The notes below the pieces were generated by a model. It was not told the origin of the DNA and made no database searches. It was given only the letters and a program-made list of their open reading frames with translations. A stretch of 64,000 nucleotides of DNA from an uncultured Bacteroidales bacterium (lineage in GTDB: Bacteria > Bacteroidota > Bacteroidia > Bacteroidales > Bacteroidaceae), in assembly GCA_902772585.1 (NCBI GenBank), contig CACYBB010000023.1:1-64000 (forward strand), in the 5' to 3' direction. The first letter of the stretch is position 1. Each line of letters starts with the position of its first letter. Made by a program: the position numbers and the translations under genes. Positions 26,647 through 34,979 of this stretch are shown here, one piece after another.

Positions 26647-27096
26647 TCATTCGAAGTCCCAGTCTGTTTCGTAATGGTCGAAATGGATGCCCTCGGTACT
26701 ACCAAAGTTGGCGAGGATTTGCATGATGTCATCCTGCTGCTTGGGCGAGAGCTTGTTTTCGCCGTGATGGACACGGTAGTAAGGACCCATGCCTGCGCTA
26801 AAATATGAGCGCACGCTACAGCGGGCTTCCGCCTTACGGTATTGGGGCACATTGTCATACAGATGGTTGAATCCCCAGGCCTTTCTCACCAGTCGTTTCT
26901 CGCAATAGCAAGGGCATTCGTCCTGCTGCCAGGCTGTAGGATACACTGACATGCCTGTGAACCGGTCCTGCTGGTTGGTCAACACATTGGCCAGATAGTG
27001 CATACAGGTGTCCTTGCGCTTGCAAGCATCGTTGAAACATCGGGCATAGCCCCAAGGAATGTCTTTCGCTTTCAGTTCTTTTTCTTCCATATTCAT
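26647..27096 (-). CDS. DUF6078-family protein (VapE-associated)
   Basis: About 149 residues from MNMEEKELKAKDIPWGYARC. Cys-rich N-terminal half (CFNDACKRKDTC, CPCYC) and the WGFNHLYDNVPQY / YYRVHHGENKLSPKQQ pattern match DUF6078, a family found in Bacteroidota, often near VapE genes. The paired cysteines suggest a zinc site. Earlier ATGs in frame (27129 to 27204) fall inside the iteron cluster and were not used, so the start is uncertain. Lies downstream of VapE on the same strand, with the iterons between them. Confidence 0.7.
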   Translation of the reverse strand: MNMEEKELKAKDIPWGYARCFNDACKRKDTCMHYLANVLTNQQDRFTGMSVYPTAWQQDECPCYCEKRLVRKAWGFNHLYDNVPQYRKAEARCSVRSYFSAGMGPYYRVHHGENKLSPKQQDDIMQILANFGSTEGIHFDHYETDWDFE

Positions 27097-27104
27097 TTTA
27101 GTTT

Positions 27105-27231
27105 TTGCATTTTCGAAAAAATCTCTCATCTCTCCCATAATCGCTGGGAATTCCTTTATACAAAGGGAATTCGGCATGGGAGAGATTATTTTTATCTCTC
27201 CCATATCTCTCCTTCATCACTCCCATCACCC
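27105..27231 (-). repeat. Left inverted-repeat/iteron cluster of VapE element
   Basis: The 11-mer ATGGGAGAGAT lies at 27194-27204 (minus), 27176-27186 (plus) and 27128-27138 (minus). A palindrome, GAATTC..CTTTATACAAAG..GAATTC, sits at about 27149-27171. On the minus strand the block reads GGGAGTGATGAAGGAGAGAT and onward, identical over 31 bp to the right cluster at 28742-28772. Confidence 0.8.
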
Positions 27232-28473
27232 TCATGCAGCCTTCAATGGAACGACCTCGTAGTAAGCCACGTGGGAATGCTCCTTGTGCTTGAATCCAAG
27301 GGCCGAGATGGTCTTTCCAAGCCTGACTTTGTTGCCAACGGTGTTCTGCAGTGTCGGATAGTCCTTCTGCATGAGGCTAATCATCTCGCCACAGTTCATC
27401 ATCTTCACCACTTCACCCTCATGAGGCTGACGGAAGCAAGCCACAAAGATCTCACCCAGGTCCTTCTTCTCCATAAACTCCTGGTTCAGTTGCTGAATAC
27501 GGGCCACCTCATCGTTGTTGAACCAATAGGGCGCTTTCTGCTCAAGCAGTTCATACATCACCTGTGCATACAGCTGACCATAGTCTATGTCGCCCGTGTT
27601 GTCAATCATCTGTCCGTCAGGAATCAGAATGCAGATGTAACGACGCGAACCTGTGGCATCCTGTAGCGGATGACGGTTGTTGGTGGTGGCTACAAACGAG
27701 GCAAATCGCGTGCGGTCCTCCTGGGCACGTCCGAAGATGGGACGTCCGTTCACCTTGCTGACACTCAGCGTCTGCTTCAGCGATGACTGCTGAGAGGGAC
27801 GGATGGCGTCGAGCTCATCCAGATTGACGAAGAGGTTGTTTGTCAACGCCATCTCCTTATCGAACTTGTTCGATAGGTTCAGGTGGTCCAGATAGTACTG
27901 ACGCAGTTGCTGAGGCAACAAACGGCGTACGAAGGTCGTCTTGCCACAGCCCTGTGCACCAATCAGCGTAGGTACACACTCGTTGCCGTGCAGCATGTCC
28001 ATCTGCATCCAATGGGCTACAGCTGAGCGCAGCCAAATAGTCAGGTAGTTCAGCTGCTCAGACGTAATGCCTGGAATGCGTCCGAAGATGCGCGCAATGT
28101 GGTTCTGCCCGTCCCATTTAGGCAGACTACTCAGGAAGTCCTGAACGGGATTGTGTTCAGGAACCTCTTCCGACTGCACATACTCCGTAATCTCCGCTTT
28201 CGGACTGCCCTTTTCGAGCACCTGTTCGCGCTTGGCACGAATCACGATGCTGTTCAGGGCTGCCTGCGTCAACGGCCTGTAAATCAATTCAGCCTCATCA
28301 GAGGCGCTAGAGAGCGCTGCCCCAGTTTCCTTGGGCAGGATTGCAAACTCTACCTTTCCGTTCAGAACGTTTCTGCGGAAGCGGTAGTTCTCGTTGAGGA
28401 ACAGCTCGATGACGAGCGTTGCCTCCTGTGAAGCAGCAAGTGCCTCACCAGTAGTGGTCATGTTTTTGTCCAT
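27232..28473 (-). CDS. VapE-domain protein (primase-helicase-like ATPase)
   Basis: 413 residues. The central P-loop ATPase of the virulence-associated E family has Walker A GAQGCGKTTF (about 170-179) and Walker B-like NLFVNLDELDAI, followed by RFASFVATTNN (sensor). The C-terminus (about 330-413) is a DUF3874-like winged region (VGNKVRLGKTISALGFKHK). VapE proteins act as replication helicases of phages, satellites and integrative elements. Here no integrase, primase or packaging gene accompanies it, only DUF6078 and iteron-like repeats on both sides. The promoter -7 box is at 28566-28575. Confidence 0.88.
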   Translation of the reverse strand: MDKNMTTTGEALAASQEATLVIELFLNENYRFRRNVLNGKVEFAILPKETGAALSSASDEAELIYRPLTQAALNSIVIRAKREQVLEKGSPKAEITEYVQSEEVPEHNPVQDFLSSLPKWDGQNHIARIFGRIPGITSEQLNYLTIWLRSAVAHWMQMDMLHGNECVPTLIGAQGCGKTTFVRRLLPQQLRQYYLDHLNLSNKFDKEMALTNNLFVNLDELDAIRPSQQSSLKQTLSVSKVNGRPIFGRAQEDRTRFASFVATTNNRHPLQDATGSRRYICILIPDGQMIDNTGDIDYGQLYAQVMYELLEQKAPYWFNNDEVARIQQLNQEFMEKKDLGEIFVACFRQPHEGEVVKMMNCGEMISLMQKDYPTLQNTVGNKVRLGKTISALGFKHKEHSHVAYYEVVPLKAA

Positions 28474-28565
28474 AAAAAATGTTTTTCAAATAAGATTATT
28501 CAGTGTCCTTGTTGCCTTTTCCTTAAGCAATATTGATGCGCTTTTCACAAAGTGTTTTTCAATGA

Positions 28566-28575
28566 TGCAAAGTTA
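28566..28575 (-). promoter_or_regulatory. VapE promoter -7 box
   Basis: Minus-strand TAACTTTGCA. A second possible box (TACCTTTGCC) lies at 28644-28653. Confidence 0.65.
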
Positions 28576-28734
28576 CGATTAAACGAGCGAAATGCCAAAT
28601 ATATTTGAGCATTTCCGAGTGCTCAGTAAGTTCGCCAACCTGTTGGCAAAGGTACGAAAAAAAATTCAGTCCTGCAAGTTTTTCCCTATAATAATTCCAA
28701 CTTTTTTTCCAATTGTTAATCCATTCTTTGGGGT

Positions 28735-28845
28735 GAGTGAAGGGAGTGATGAAGGAGAGATATGGGAGAGATGATGGGAGAGATGAAAAACACCTGAATC
28801 CCTTTATACAAAGGGTTTTCAGCTATTCGATGGGAGAGATGGACC
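28735..28845 (+). repeat. Right inverted-repeat/iteron cluster of VapE element
   Basis: ATGGGAGAGAT at 28762-28772, 28774-28784 and 28830-28840, and the palindromic CCCTTTATACAAAGGG at 28799-28814. It has the same order of parts as the left cluster but opposite orientation. Confidence 0.8.
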
Positions 28846-28911
28846 TGATTTCGTTAATACTCATTCGTTATCTGTCAATAAGGCACGCTTAATGGTTAAT
28901 AATGAAGCCTT

Positions 28912-28984
28912 ATTGGCGCCAATTGTTCCCATACTGGGAATCATTTATTCCCAGGCTGGGAACAAAACATTCCCAGCTTGGGAA
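28912..28984. promoter_or_regulatory. Array of palindromic operators upstream of the DUF4130 gene
   Basis: TTCCCA-N3-TGGGAA occurs at 28926-28940, 28948-28962 and 28970-28984; starts are exactly 22 bp apart (about two helical turns). A further perfect palindrome, ATTGGCGCCAAT, is at 28912-28923. The array ends 59 bp before the -7 box at 29043. Confidence 0.65.
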
Positions 28985-29042
28985 AAACGTTCGCACCCAG
29001 CAGAAAAGATCGTTTTTCTTTTGCTTTTTGCTTATTTAATCG

Positions 29043-29052
29043 TAATTTTGCA
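29043..29052 (+). promoter_or_regulatory. Promoter -7 box of DUF4130 gene
   Basis: TAATTTTGCA, 7 bp before the ATG at 29059. Confidence 0.7.
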
Positions 29053-29058
29053 ATCAAT

Positions 29059-29829
29059 ATGACGGTATATGTGTTTGACGGAACGATGGACGGGCTGCTG
29101 ACAGCGGTGTTCGACGCATTCCTTTTGAAGGAGCAACCAGAGCAGTTGCTGGCGGAGGGCGATGCGCTGCCGTTGTTTTGTGACCATACTTATCACGTGA
29201 CGTCAGACGAAGAGAAGGCACGACGAGTGTGGGCGGGACTAGAGAAGAAACTGACGCGCGAGGCCCTGCGACTGATATCGGTCAGTTGGTTGTCGGAACT
29301 GCGGGAGCTGAACACGCCGCTATTCTTATATATATGTAAGGTATTCCGTCAGGGGGATATATCGCGGAACTTCGCTGATGCTGACGTCCTCGCCGTGACG
29401 AATATCGCCCGTCGCGTGCTGCACGAGCAACTGAGGATGAAGCAGTTTATCCGCTTCCAGAAGGCGAAGGACGGCACGTATCTGGGCGTTGTCTCACCAG
29501 ACCATAACGTGCTACCCATCATCATAGATCATTTCCAGGACAGGTTTAACGACCAGCCGTGGCTAATATACGATGCGAAGCGCCACTATGGGTACTATTA
29601 TGACGGAAAAACCGTCATACACGTCACCTTCGAGGACGAGGCTACTGTGCCGTTCGATTTATCGAACGGAAAGCTCAATGCAGACGTGCTGAGCGAGAAC
29701 GACCAGCTGTTCCAGGACCTCTGGCGCACCTACTTCAAGGCCATCTGCATCAAGGAACGCATGAATCCCCGCAAGCAGTTGCAGGACATGCCGCGCCGCT
29801 ATTGGAAATACATGACAGAAAAGAACTAA
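29059..29829 (+). CDS. Putative DNA-repair protein, DUF4130 / TIGR03915
   Basis: 256 residues from MTVYVFDGTMDGLLTAVFDA, the family's typical beginning. Shared features include NIARRVLHEQLRMKQFIRFQ, PDHNVLPIIIDHFQDRFNDQ and the terminal MNPRKQLQDMPRRYWKYMTE. It is the standard partner of the radical-SAM HhH protein (here at 17346). Together they are proposed to act in DNA modification or repair, the reaction being unknown. A start at 28978 in the same frame was rejected because it passes through the operators and the -7 box. HAD phosphatase follows 3 bp later. Confidence 0.9.
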   Translation: MTVYVFDGTMDGLLTAVFDAFLLKEQPEQLLAEGDALPLFCDHTYHVTSDEEKARRVWAGLEKKLTREALRLISVSWLSELRELNTPLFLYICKVFRQGDISRNFADADVLAVTNIARRVLHEQLRMKQFIRFQKAKDGTYLGVVSPDHNVLPIIIDHFQDRFNDQPWLIYDAKRHYGYYYDGKTVIHVTFEDEATVPFDLSNGKLNADVLSENDQLFQDLWRTYFKAICIKERMNPRKQLQDMPRRYWKYMTEKN

Positions 29830-29832
29830 GAT

Positions 29833-30621
29833 ATGACACAGAAATACGCATTATTTTTCGACATCGACGGCACGCTCGTGAGTTTCCAGACGCACGAGAT
29901 TCCTGCGTCGACCATCCTCGCGCTGACGCAGGCCAAGGCCAATGGTTCGCGGGTGTATATCGCCACGGGCCGTCCGCCGCTGATTATCAACAATCTTGGC
30001 GCGATTGAGCACCTCATCGACGGCTACATCACCACCAACGGCGCACTATGCTATGTGGGCGACGAGATGGTCACGTGTCAGCCCATTCCCAAGGACGACG
30101 TGATGACCTGCGTGGAGGACTGCCGCGAGCGGGGCAACAGCCTCATCGTGGTGGGCCGTAAGGATGTGGCAGTCGTTGACCCCAAAGGTGACGTCGACCG
30201 CATTTTCCGTCAAATGCTCGCGGTGAAGAACCTCGACAAGGCCTCACCGCTCGACGTCGTGCTCCAGCAGGACATCCTACAGTTGACGCCCTTCTTCCCT
30301 GCCGACTACGAGCCCCTGCTGATGGCTCGTATGCCGCAATGCGTCTCAGGCCGCTGGCATCCGGAGTTCACCGACATTACCGCCAATGGTGCCGACAAGG
30401 GTAAAGGCATCCTGGCAATGGCCCGCCACGAGGGCTTCGACCCCAGTCGCACGATAGCCTTCGGCGACGGCGGCAACGACACCTCAATGATTCTCCAGGC
30501 CGGCATCGGTGTCGCAATGGGTAACGCCATCGACGACCTCAAGCGCCAGGCCGACTACGTCACTACCTCCGTCGACGACAACGGCATCCTCAACGCCCTG
30601 CGACACTTTAACGTAATATGA
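29833..30621 (+). CDS. HAD-superfamily hydrolase, Cof type
   Basis: 262 residues. Motif I is FFDIDGTLVSF (nucleophile Asp), motif II the IATGRP threonine, motif III a Lys near GADKGKGI, and motif IV FGDGGNDTSM with the second acidic pair. The C2-type cap lies between. Cof-like HADs are sugar-phosphate or nucleotide phosphatases; the substrate cannot be told. Starts 3 bp after the DUF4130 gene, so co-transcribed. Confidence 0.92.
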   Translation: MTQKYALFFDIDGTLVSFQTHEIPASTILALTQAKANGSRVYIATGRPPLIINNLGAIEHLIDGYITTNGALCYVGDEMVTCQPIPKDDVMTCVEDCRERGNSLIVVGRKDVAVVDPKGDVDRIFRQMLAVKNLDKASPLDVVLQQDILQLTPFFPADYEPLLMARMPQCVSGRWHPEFTDITANGADKGKGILAMARHEGFDPSRTIAFGDGGNDTSMILQAGIGVAMGNAIDDLKRQADYVTTSVDDNGILNALRHFNVI

Positions 30622-30654
30622 TTATGAAGTTTACATGCGTGAAAAGATGAGAAA

Positions 30655-30975
30655 CTAACGTTTCCTTTTCGGCTTCGGCTCTGGCAGGACCTTGCAGGTT
30701 TCGCGGACGAGTTGCGAGACGTAGTCGCGGTCGTCGACGTCGGCAATGTAAAAGTAGTCCTTGGCGCCGTCGTAGGGCGGACGCATGTCGACGACGCGCA
30801 ACAGAGGCCGGACGGCATCCGTGGGCTTCAGATAGAAACAGTCGTCGCAGATGAGTCCGAAGATTTTTCCATTGCAGTAAATGCCGTAGTCGCCGAACAT
30901 CTTCTTTGCTATAATCTCGCCCGCACCGCTACACTGGTCGGCGATGTACTGTACAAAATCGGTATTGCTTGCCAT
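30655..30975 (-). CDS. TfoX/Sxy N-terminal domain protein
   Basis: 106 residues with the TfoX_N pattern KKMFGDYGIYCNGKIFGLIC and FYLKP. The domain alone, without the C-terminal Sxy part, is common in Bacteroidota, where it is not linked to competence. Ends in a Lys/Arg-rich tail (PEPKPKRKR). It is 3 bp downstream of the uracil-DNA glycosylase-like gene and so the last gene of a three-gene unit (33464 to 30655). Confidence 0.88.
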   Translation of the reverse strand: MASNTDFVQYIADQCSGAGEIIAKKMFGDYGIYCNGKIFGLICDDCFYLKPTDAVRPLLRVVDMRPPYDGAKDYFYIADVDDRDYVSQLVRETCKVLPEPKPKRKR

Positions 30976-30978
30976 AAT

Positions 30979-31596
30979 TTAGAATATTTGGTTAAACATT
31001 TGACGATAGGCTTCGACCTTTTTGTCGAAAGACAAGGGGTAAGCGCGGGAACTGCTGGGCAATCTATATAGAAGCAAAGCGTTACCATTCATGTTCAGAA
31101 CCTCAACACATGTATTCACCTTGGGGATGGTTGCAATGCCGAGCGAAGCACAGATGGTTTCGGTGGCTTTCTCACCTGTGGTGACAATAGCACGAAGATA
31201 AGGCAACTGAGAAAGCAAGGCGGGAATGTCGGTCGGCTCTACAACCTCGAGAAATTTATCGGAGGCATTGTCCTGCAAGCGACGGATGGCTGTAGAGGTA
31301 TCAAAGAAGGCGAGACCTTTTTCTTGGCAAAAGGCAATAATCTCGTTAATTTTGAAGCGCTTGGCCTCAAGGTCAACAAAGTGGTTCTTGTCGCCAAAGA
31401 ATATCTGTCCCTCGATACGCCAATGGTCGTTGATGAAGTTGGGGTAATAGAAGTCCATACACCACCGCTTGCGCTGTGGTGGAAAACTGCCTAAGAACAG
31501 CACCTTCGCATTCTCAGGTAGGAAAGGACGTAGCGGATGGTATTCTACCCCACCCTTGCTGCGAGCAATATTTTCTGTATTCAGATAAGCGTTCAT
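30979..31596 (-). CDS. Uracil-DNA glycosylase superfamily protein
   Basis: 205 residues. Signature parts are VLFLGSFPPQRKRWCMDFYY (motif 1, substrate pocket) and LYRLPSSSRAYPLS (motif 2 loop), the arrangement of the MUG/UDG-like family in Bacteroidota. Likely removes a damaged or mismatched base; the specificity is unknown. Its start overlaps the stop of the helicase gene by 4 bp (ATGA), indicating translational coupling. Confidence 0.85.
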   Translation of the reverse strand: MNAYLNTENIARSKGGVEYHPLRPFLPENAKVLFLGSFPPQRKRWCMDFYYPNFINDHWRIEGQIFFGDKNHFVDLEAKRFKINEIIAFCQEKGLAFFDTSTAIRRLQDNASDKFLEVVEPTDIPALLSQLPYLRAIVTTGEKATETICASLGIATIPKVNTCVEVLNMNGNALLLYRLPSSSRAYPLSFDKKVEAYRQMFNQIF

Positions 31597-33464
31597 TTCT
31601 TTCTAGGTTTTCGAACACGTTTGGATTTTACGTCACCTTCACCAAGGGCATCGAGCATAGACATCTGCTTTTCATGCAGGTAGTTGTCGACGGTGTAGCC
31701 TTTCTCGGCTATCTTGACGAGTAAATAGCGGCGAGCGAGCCACGCCTGCTTGAGGTCAGGTAGAGCGTTGTTGAGGCGGCGTGAGGCTTGTTTGTTGTTG
31801 GTTTCTACCTTAACGGAGAGTTCGATGGGCTTGGTAAGGATGTCGCGCAACTGGTCTGCAAAATATTCGGCACTACGCTTTACACGGTCGAGGAAATCGG
31901 TGTCACGCAGGGACTCGATGGACATCAATTGAATCTTCTGCTGCCACTTTGTTGCGACCTCAAGAACACGCTGACGCAGGTCAAAAAGTGTCTGGTCGTG
32001 CAACTGCTTCAGCGAGGCGTGACTATGGTAGAAGAACTCAGCAAAGATGCGCACCATCGACTCTTCCAAAAACAGAATGGCGCGGAAGTCGAAGAGTTGC
32101 ATCAGCAAGTAGCGCTCGTACTCCTGCTTGAGCGCAGGCAATTGCTGGATGCTGCGTTCGGCCTCGCTCTCCTGCTGGGCGATGTACGAGTCGACACGCT
32201 CGTCGTTGATGACGGCACGAGGTTCCAAGGGCGAGGCAAGCACCAGACCTTCGAGCGTGCGGCAACGGCTTAGTGCAACATACACCTGACCAGGAGCAAA
32301 CGACTGGTTGGCATCGATGATGGCGCGGTCGAAAGTCAGGCCCTGACTTTTGTGAATGGTAATGGCCCAAGCCAATCGAAGCGGCAGTTGCTTGAACGTG
32401 CCCTGCACCTCGCTCTCTATCTCGCGCGTCTGCTCATTCAGCGTGTAGCGCATATTCTCCCACTCCAGCGGCTCCACATCGATAGCATTAGCGTCGCCCT
32501 CGCAATAGACGGTGAGACGATTTTCCGATGCTTCCATCACACGCCCGATGCGACCATTATAATAAAGGTGTTCACCTGACGGGTCGTTCTTCACGAACAT
32601 CACCTGGGCACCCTCTTTTAGCACCAGCGTCTCGGCCGTGGGATACGAGTATTCAGGAAACGTACCCTTAACCTCTGCACGATACTGGTACGAACGGCCA
32701 GGCAGCTTTTGTAACTCTGACTCGTTATAATAATTCGCAAGGTTGTTGTGGGTAGTCAGTCGAATGTAAGGAGACCCTCCCCCTTGCCCCTCCCTGTGAG
32801 GGAGGGGAGTAATTACTCTGCTGTTCAGTTTTGCCAACATATCCGAGGACGGATGTCCCTCGCGAATCTCGTTCAGGAGTGCGATGAACGACTCATCCTG
32901 CTGGCGATAGACGTGGTTCAACTGGATGGTCACGTAGTCAATTTGCTGCAACGCCTTCGAGCCGAAGAAGTACGGCGTGTCGTAGTAGGGCTTCAGCATA
33001 CGCTCGTCCTCGGGCGTGACAACGGGGGTGAGTTGTGCCAGGTCGCCTATCATCAGCAACTGCATACCGCCAAAGGGCTGTCCATGTTCACGGAAGCGAC
33101 GCAGCACGGCATCGATGGCGTCGAGCAGGTCGGCACGCACCATGGATATTTCGTCGATGATGAGCAGGTCTGACGAGGCGATGATTTTCCTTTTCTCCTT
33201 GCCGAAGTCAAATTTGCTCTCGACCTTCGCGCCAGGCACGTAAGGCGAAAACGGTAGCTGGAAGAATGAGTGAATGGTGACGCCCCCTGCATTGATGGCC
33301 GCCACACCCGTCGGAGCCACCACAATGGGTCGCTTGCGCGAGTGCTCCATGATGGTTTTCAGAAACGTCGTCTTGCCTGTTCCCGCCTTGCCCGTCAGAA
33401 ATATGCTACGCCCTGTGCTTTCGACAAAATCCCATGCCGTTCGTAGCTCCTTGTTTTGTTGCAT
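31593..33464 (-). CDS. Pif1/RecD-type superfamily 1 helicase with palindromic insertion
   Basis: 623 residues. SF1 motifs are clear: Walker A FLTGKAGTGKTTFLK (about 20-34), VAPTGVAAINAGG (motif Ia), LLIIDEISMVRADLLDAID (Walker B), MIGDLAQLTPV (motif III), and LAWAITIHKSQGLTFDRAII plus YVALSRC (motifs V/VI). A C-terminal HTH-like region follows. Residues about 215-231 (ITPLPHREGQGGGS) are encoded by a palindromic repeat element (32771-32821) inserted in frame between motif III and the later motifs, where homologs pass directly from NSRV to YIRLTTHN. Promoter at 33483-33492. Confidence 0.92.
   Translation of the reverse strand: MQQNKELRTAWDFVESTGRSIFLTGKAGTGKTTFLKTIMEHSRKRPIVVAPTGVAAINAGGVTIHSFFQLPFSPYVPGAKVESKFDFGKEKRKIIASSDLLIIDEISMVRADLLDAIDAVLRRFREHGQPFGGMQLLMIGDLAQLTPVVTPEDERMLKPYYDTPYFFGSKALQQIDYVTIQLNHVYRQQDESFIALLNEIREGHPSSDMLAKLNSRVITPLPHREGQGGGSPYIRLTTHNNLANYYNESELQKLPGRSYQYRAEVKGTFPEYSYPTAETLVLKEGAQVMFVKNDPSGEHLYYNGRIGRVMEASENRLTVYCEGDANAIDVEPLEWENMRYTLNEQTREIESEVQGTFKQLPLRLAWAITIHKSQGLTFDRAIIDANQSFAPGQVYVALSRCRTLEGLVLASPLEPRAVINDERVDSYIAQQESEAERSIQQLPALKQEYERYLLMQLFDFRAILFLEESMVRIFAEFFYHSHASLKQLHDQTLFDLRQRVLEVATKWQQKIQLMSIESLRDTDFLDRVKRSAEYFADQLRDILTKPIELSVKVETNNKQASRRLNNALPDLKQAWLARRYLLVKIAEKGYTVDNYLHEKQMSMLDALGEGDVKSKRVRKPRKK
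32771..32821 (-). repeat. Palindromic element copy 1, in frame within the helicase gene
   Basis: Core: arms CCCCTCCCT and AGGGAGGGG around GTG (32787-32807), a perfect 9-bp stem, embedded in a conserved block of about 50 bp that begins GAGACCCTCCCCC and ends AATTACTCTGC. Confidence 0.9.
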
Positions 33465-33482
33465 CGTTGTCTTGGTTTGAAA

Positions 33483-33492
33483 TGCAAAGGTA
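33483..33492 (-). promoter_or_regulatory. Promoter -7 box of helicase unit
   Basis: Minus-strand TACCTTTGCA, abutting the gltD terminator T-run. Confidence 0.8.
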
Positions 33493-33497
33493 CAAAA

Positions 33498-33531
33498 AAT
33501 TCCCCGAACTCCATACGGATATCGGGGAATT
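33498..33531 (-). terminator. gltD terminator
   Basis: Stem AATTCCCCG / CGGGGAATT (9 bp) with TTTTTT following on the minus strand. Confidence 0.85.
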
Positions 33532-33550
33532 ATTATGAGGCGTTTGATTT

Positions 33551-34900
33551 TTATTGCTCAAGGAAGGCGGCTACCTTTGCGGCAGTCTGTTTGCCGCTAG
33601 CAATAGCGCGAACTACTAGTGATGCTCCGTTGGCAGCATCGCCACATACAAATACGTTCTCAGCATACTGAGGATGCTCAGGCTTCAGGAATCCCATAGC
33701 CAGCAGAACCAGCTCGGCCTTGATGATTTCGGGCTTGCCCTTCTCGATCATGATGGGACGACCACCTTCTGGGTTTGGCTTCCAGTCTATCTCCTGAACC
33801 TTTACGCCAGTAAGTTTGCCATCCTTACCCAAGAACTCCAGGGTGTTGATGTTCCAACGGCGTGTGCAACCCTCCTCATGACTAGATGTTGTCTTGAGTG
33901 TGCGAGGCCAATTGGGCCATGGGTTCTGAGGATCCTCTGGGCCCTCAACAGGTTTAGGCATAATCTCGATCTGAGTAACACTCTTACATCCCTGACGATG
34001 GGCTGTTCCGATACAGTCGGAACCAGTATCACCACCACCGATTACGAGTACATCCTTGCCCTTGGCAGTTACGCGCTCATCCTTAGAGAACTCCATACCA
34101 GCTAGCACTCGATTCTGCTGCGACAGCATTTCGAGAGCGAAATGTACGCCCTTGAGTTCGCGGCCAGGGGCCTTAAGATCGCGAGCAGTTGGTGTACCAG
34201 TTGAAATCACCACAGCATCAAACTGCTTAGCAAACGCATCGTTCACCTCTACAGCCTCGCCATATTTAAACTCGATACCCTCCTGCTCCAGCAGGGCGAT
34301 GCGGCGATCGATGACAGCCTTATTGAGTTTGAAGTTGGGGATACCATATCGCAGCAATCCGCCAGCGGCTTCGTTCTTCTCAAATACAGTTACCTGATAG
34401 CCCATAAGGTTAAGATCGTTAGCTGCAGCAAGGCCGGCAGGACCAGCACCGATAACGGCCACCTTCTTACCATTGCGCTGGATGTCTGTACGAGGAGTGA
34501 TAAGTCCCTCTTGGAAAGCCATCTCTGTGATAGCACACTCGTCCTCGCGGTTGGTGGTTGGCTCGTGGTTAAAACGGTTCAGTACGCAGGCCTTTTCGCA
34601 CAATGCAGGACAGATACGACCTGTGAACTCTGGGAAGGGATTGGTGCTATTCAGTAGGCGATAAGCTAGTTCATAATCGCCTTTGTACAGGGCATCGTTC
34701 CATTCTGGTGCTTTGTTGCCCAGCGGACAGGCCCAGTGGCAGAAGGGTACGCCACAGTCCATGCAGCGGCTTGCCTGCAGTTTGCGTTCGCGAGTGTTGA
34801 GTGTCTGCTCTACCTCGCCAAAATCGTGGATTCTATCGTGAATCGGACGGTAACCCGCCTCCTGGCGGTGTATCTCTAAAAATGCTTTTGGATTTCCCAT
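33551..34900 (-). CDS. gltD: Glutamate synthase small subunit
   Basis: 449 residues. It passes electrons from NAD(P)H to the large subunit. The N-terminal Fe-S region has RCMDCGVPFCHWACPLGN and CPALCEKACVLNRF; the FAD site is VAVIGAGPAGLAAANDL and the NADPH site VLVIGGGDTGSDCIG. Length is normal. It lies 79 bp downstream of gltB on the same strand and ends at a terminator, so the unit is gltB-gltD. Confidence 0.96.
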   Translation of the reverse strand: MGNPKAFLEIHRQEAGYRPIHDRIHDFGEVEQTLNTRERKLQASRCMDCGVPFCHWACPLGNKAPEWNDALYKGDYELAYRLLNSTNPFPEFTGRICPALCEKACVLNRFNHEPTTNREDECAITEMAFQEGLITPRTDIQRNGKKVAVIGAGPAGLAAANDLNLMGYQVTVFEKNEAAGGLLRYGIPNFKLNKAVIDRRIALLEQEGIEFKYGEAVEVNDAFAKQFDAVVISTGTPTARDLKAPGRELKGVHFALEMLSQQNRVLAGMEFSKDERVTAKGKDVLVIGGGDTGSDCIGTAHRQGCKSVTQIEIMPKPVEGPEDPQNPWPNWPRTLKTTSSHEEGCTRRWNINTLEFLGKDGKLTGVKVQEIDWKPNPEGGRPIMIEKGKPEIIKAELVLLAMGFLKPEHPQYAENVFVCGDAANGASLVVRAIASGKQTAAKVAAFLEQ

Positions 34901-34979
34901 CTTGATATTTTGCTATTTTACAATTTCACTATTTTACTATTTAATTGTCCAATTGTAAATTGTCCAATTGTCAAATAAA

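Noticed and set aside
28926-28984. Possible mini CRISPR array (three palindromic repeats)
   Set aside because: Units are 15 bp with only 7-bp gaps and no cas genes; better explained as operators upstream of the DUF4130 gene.
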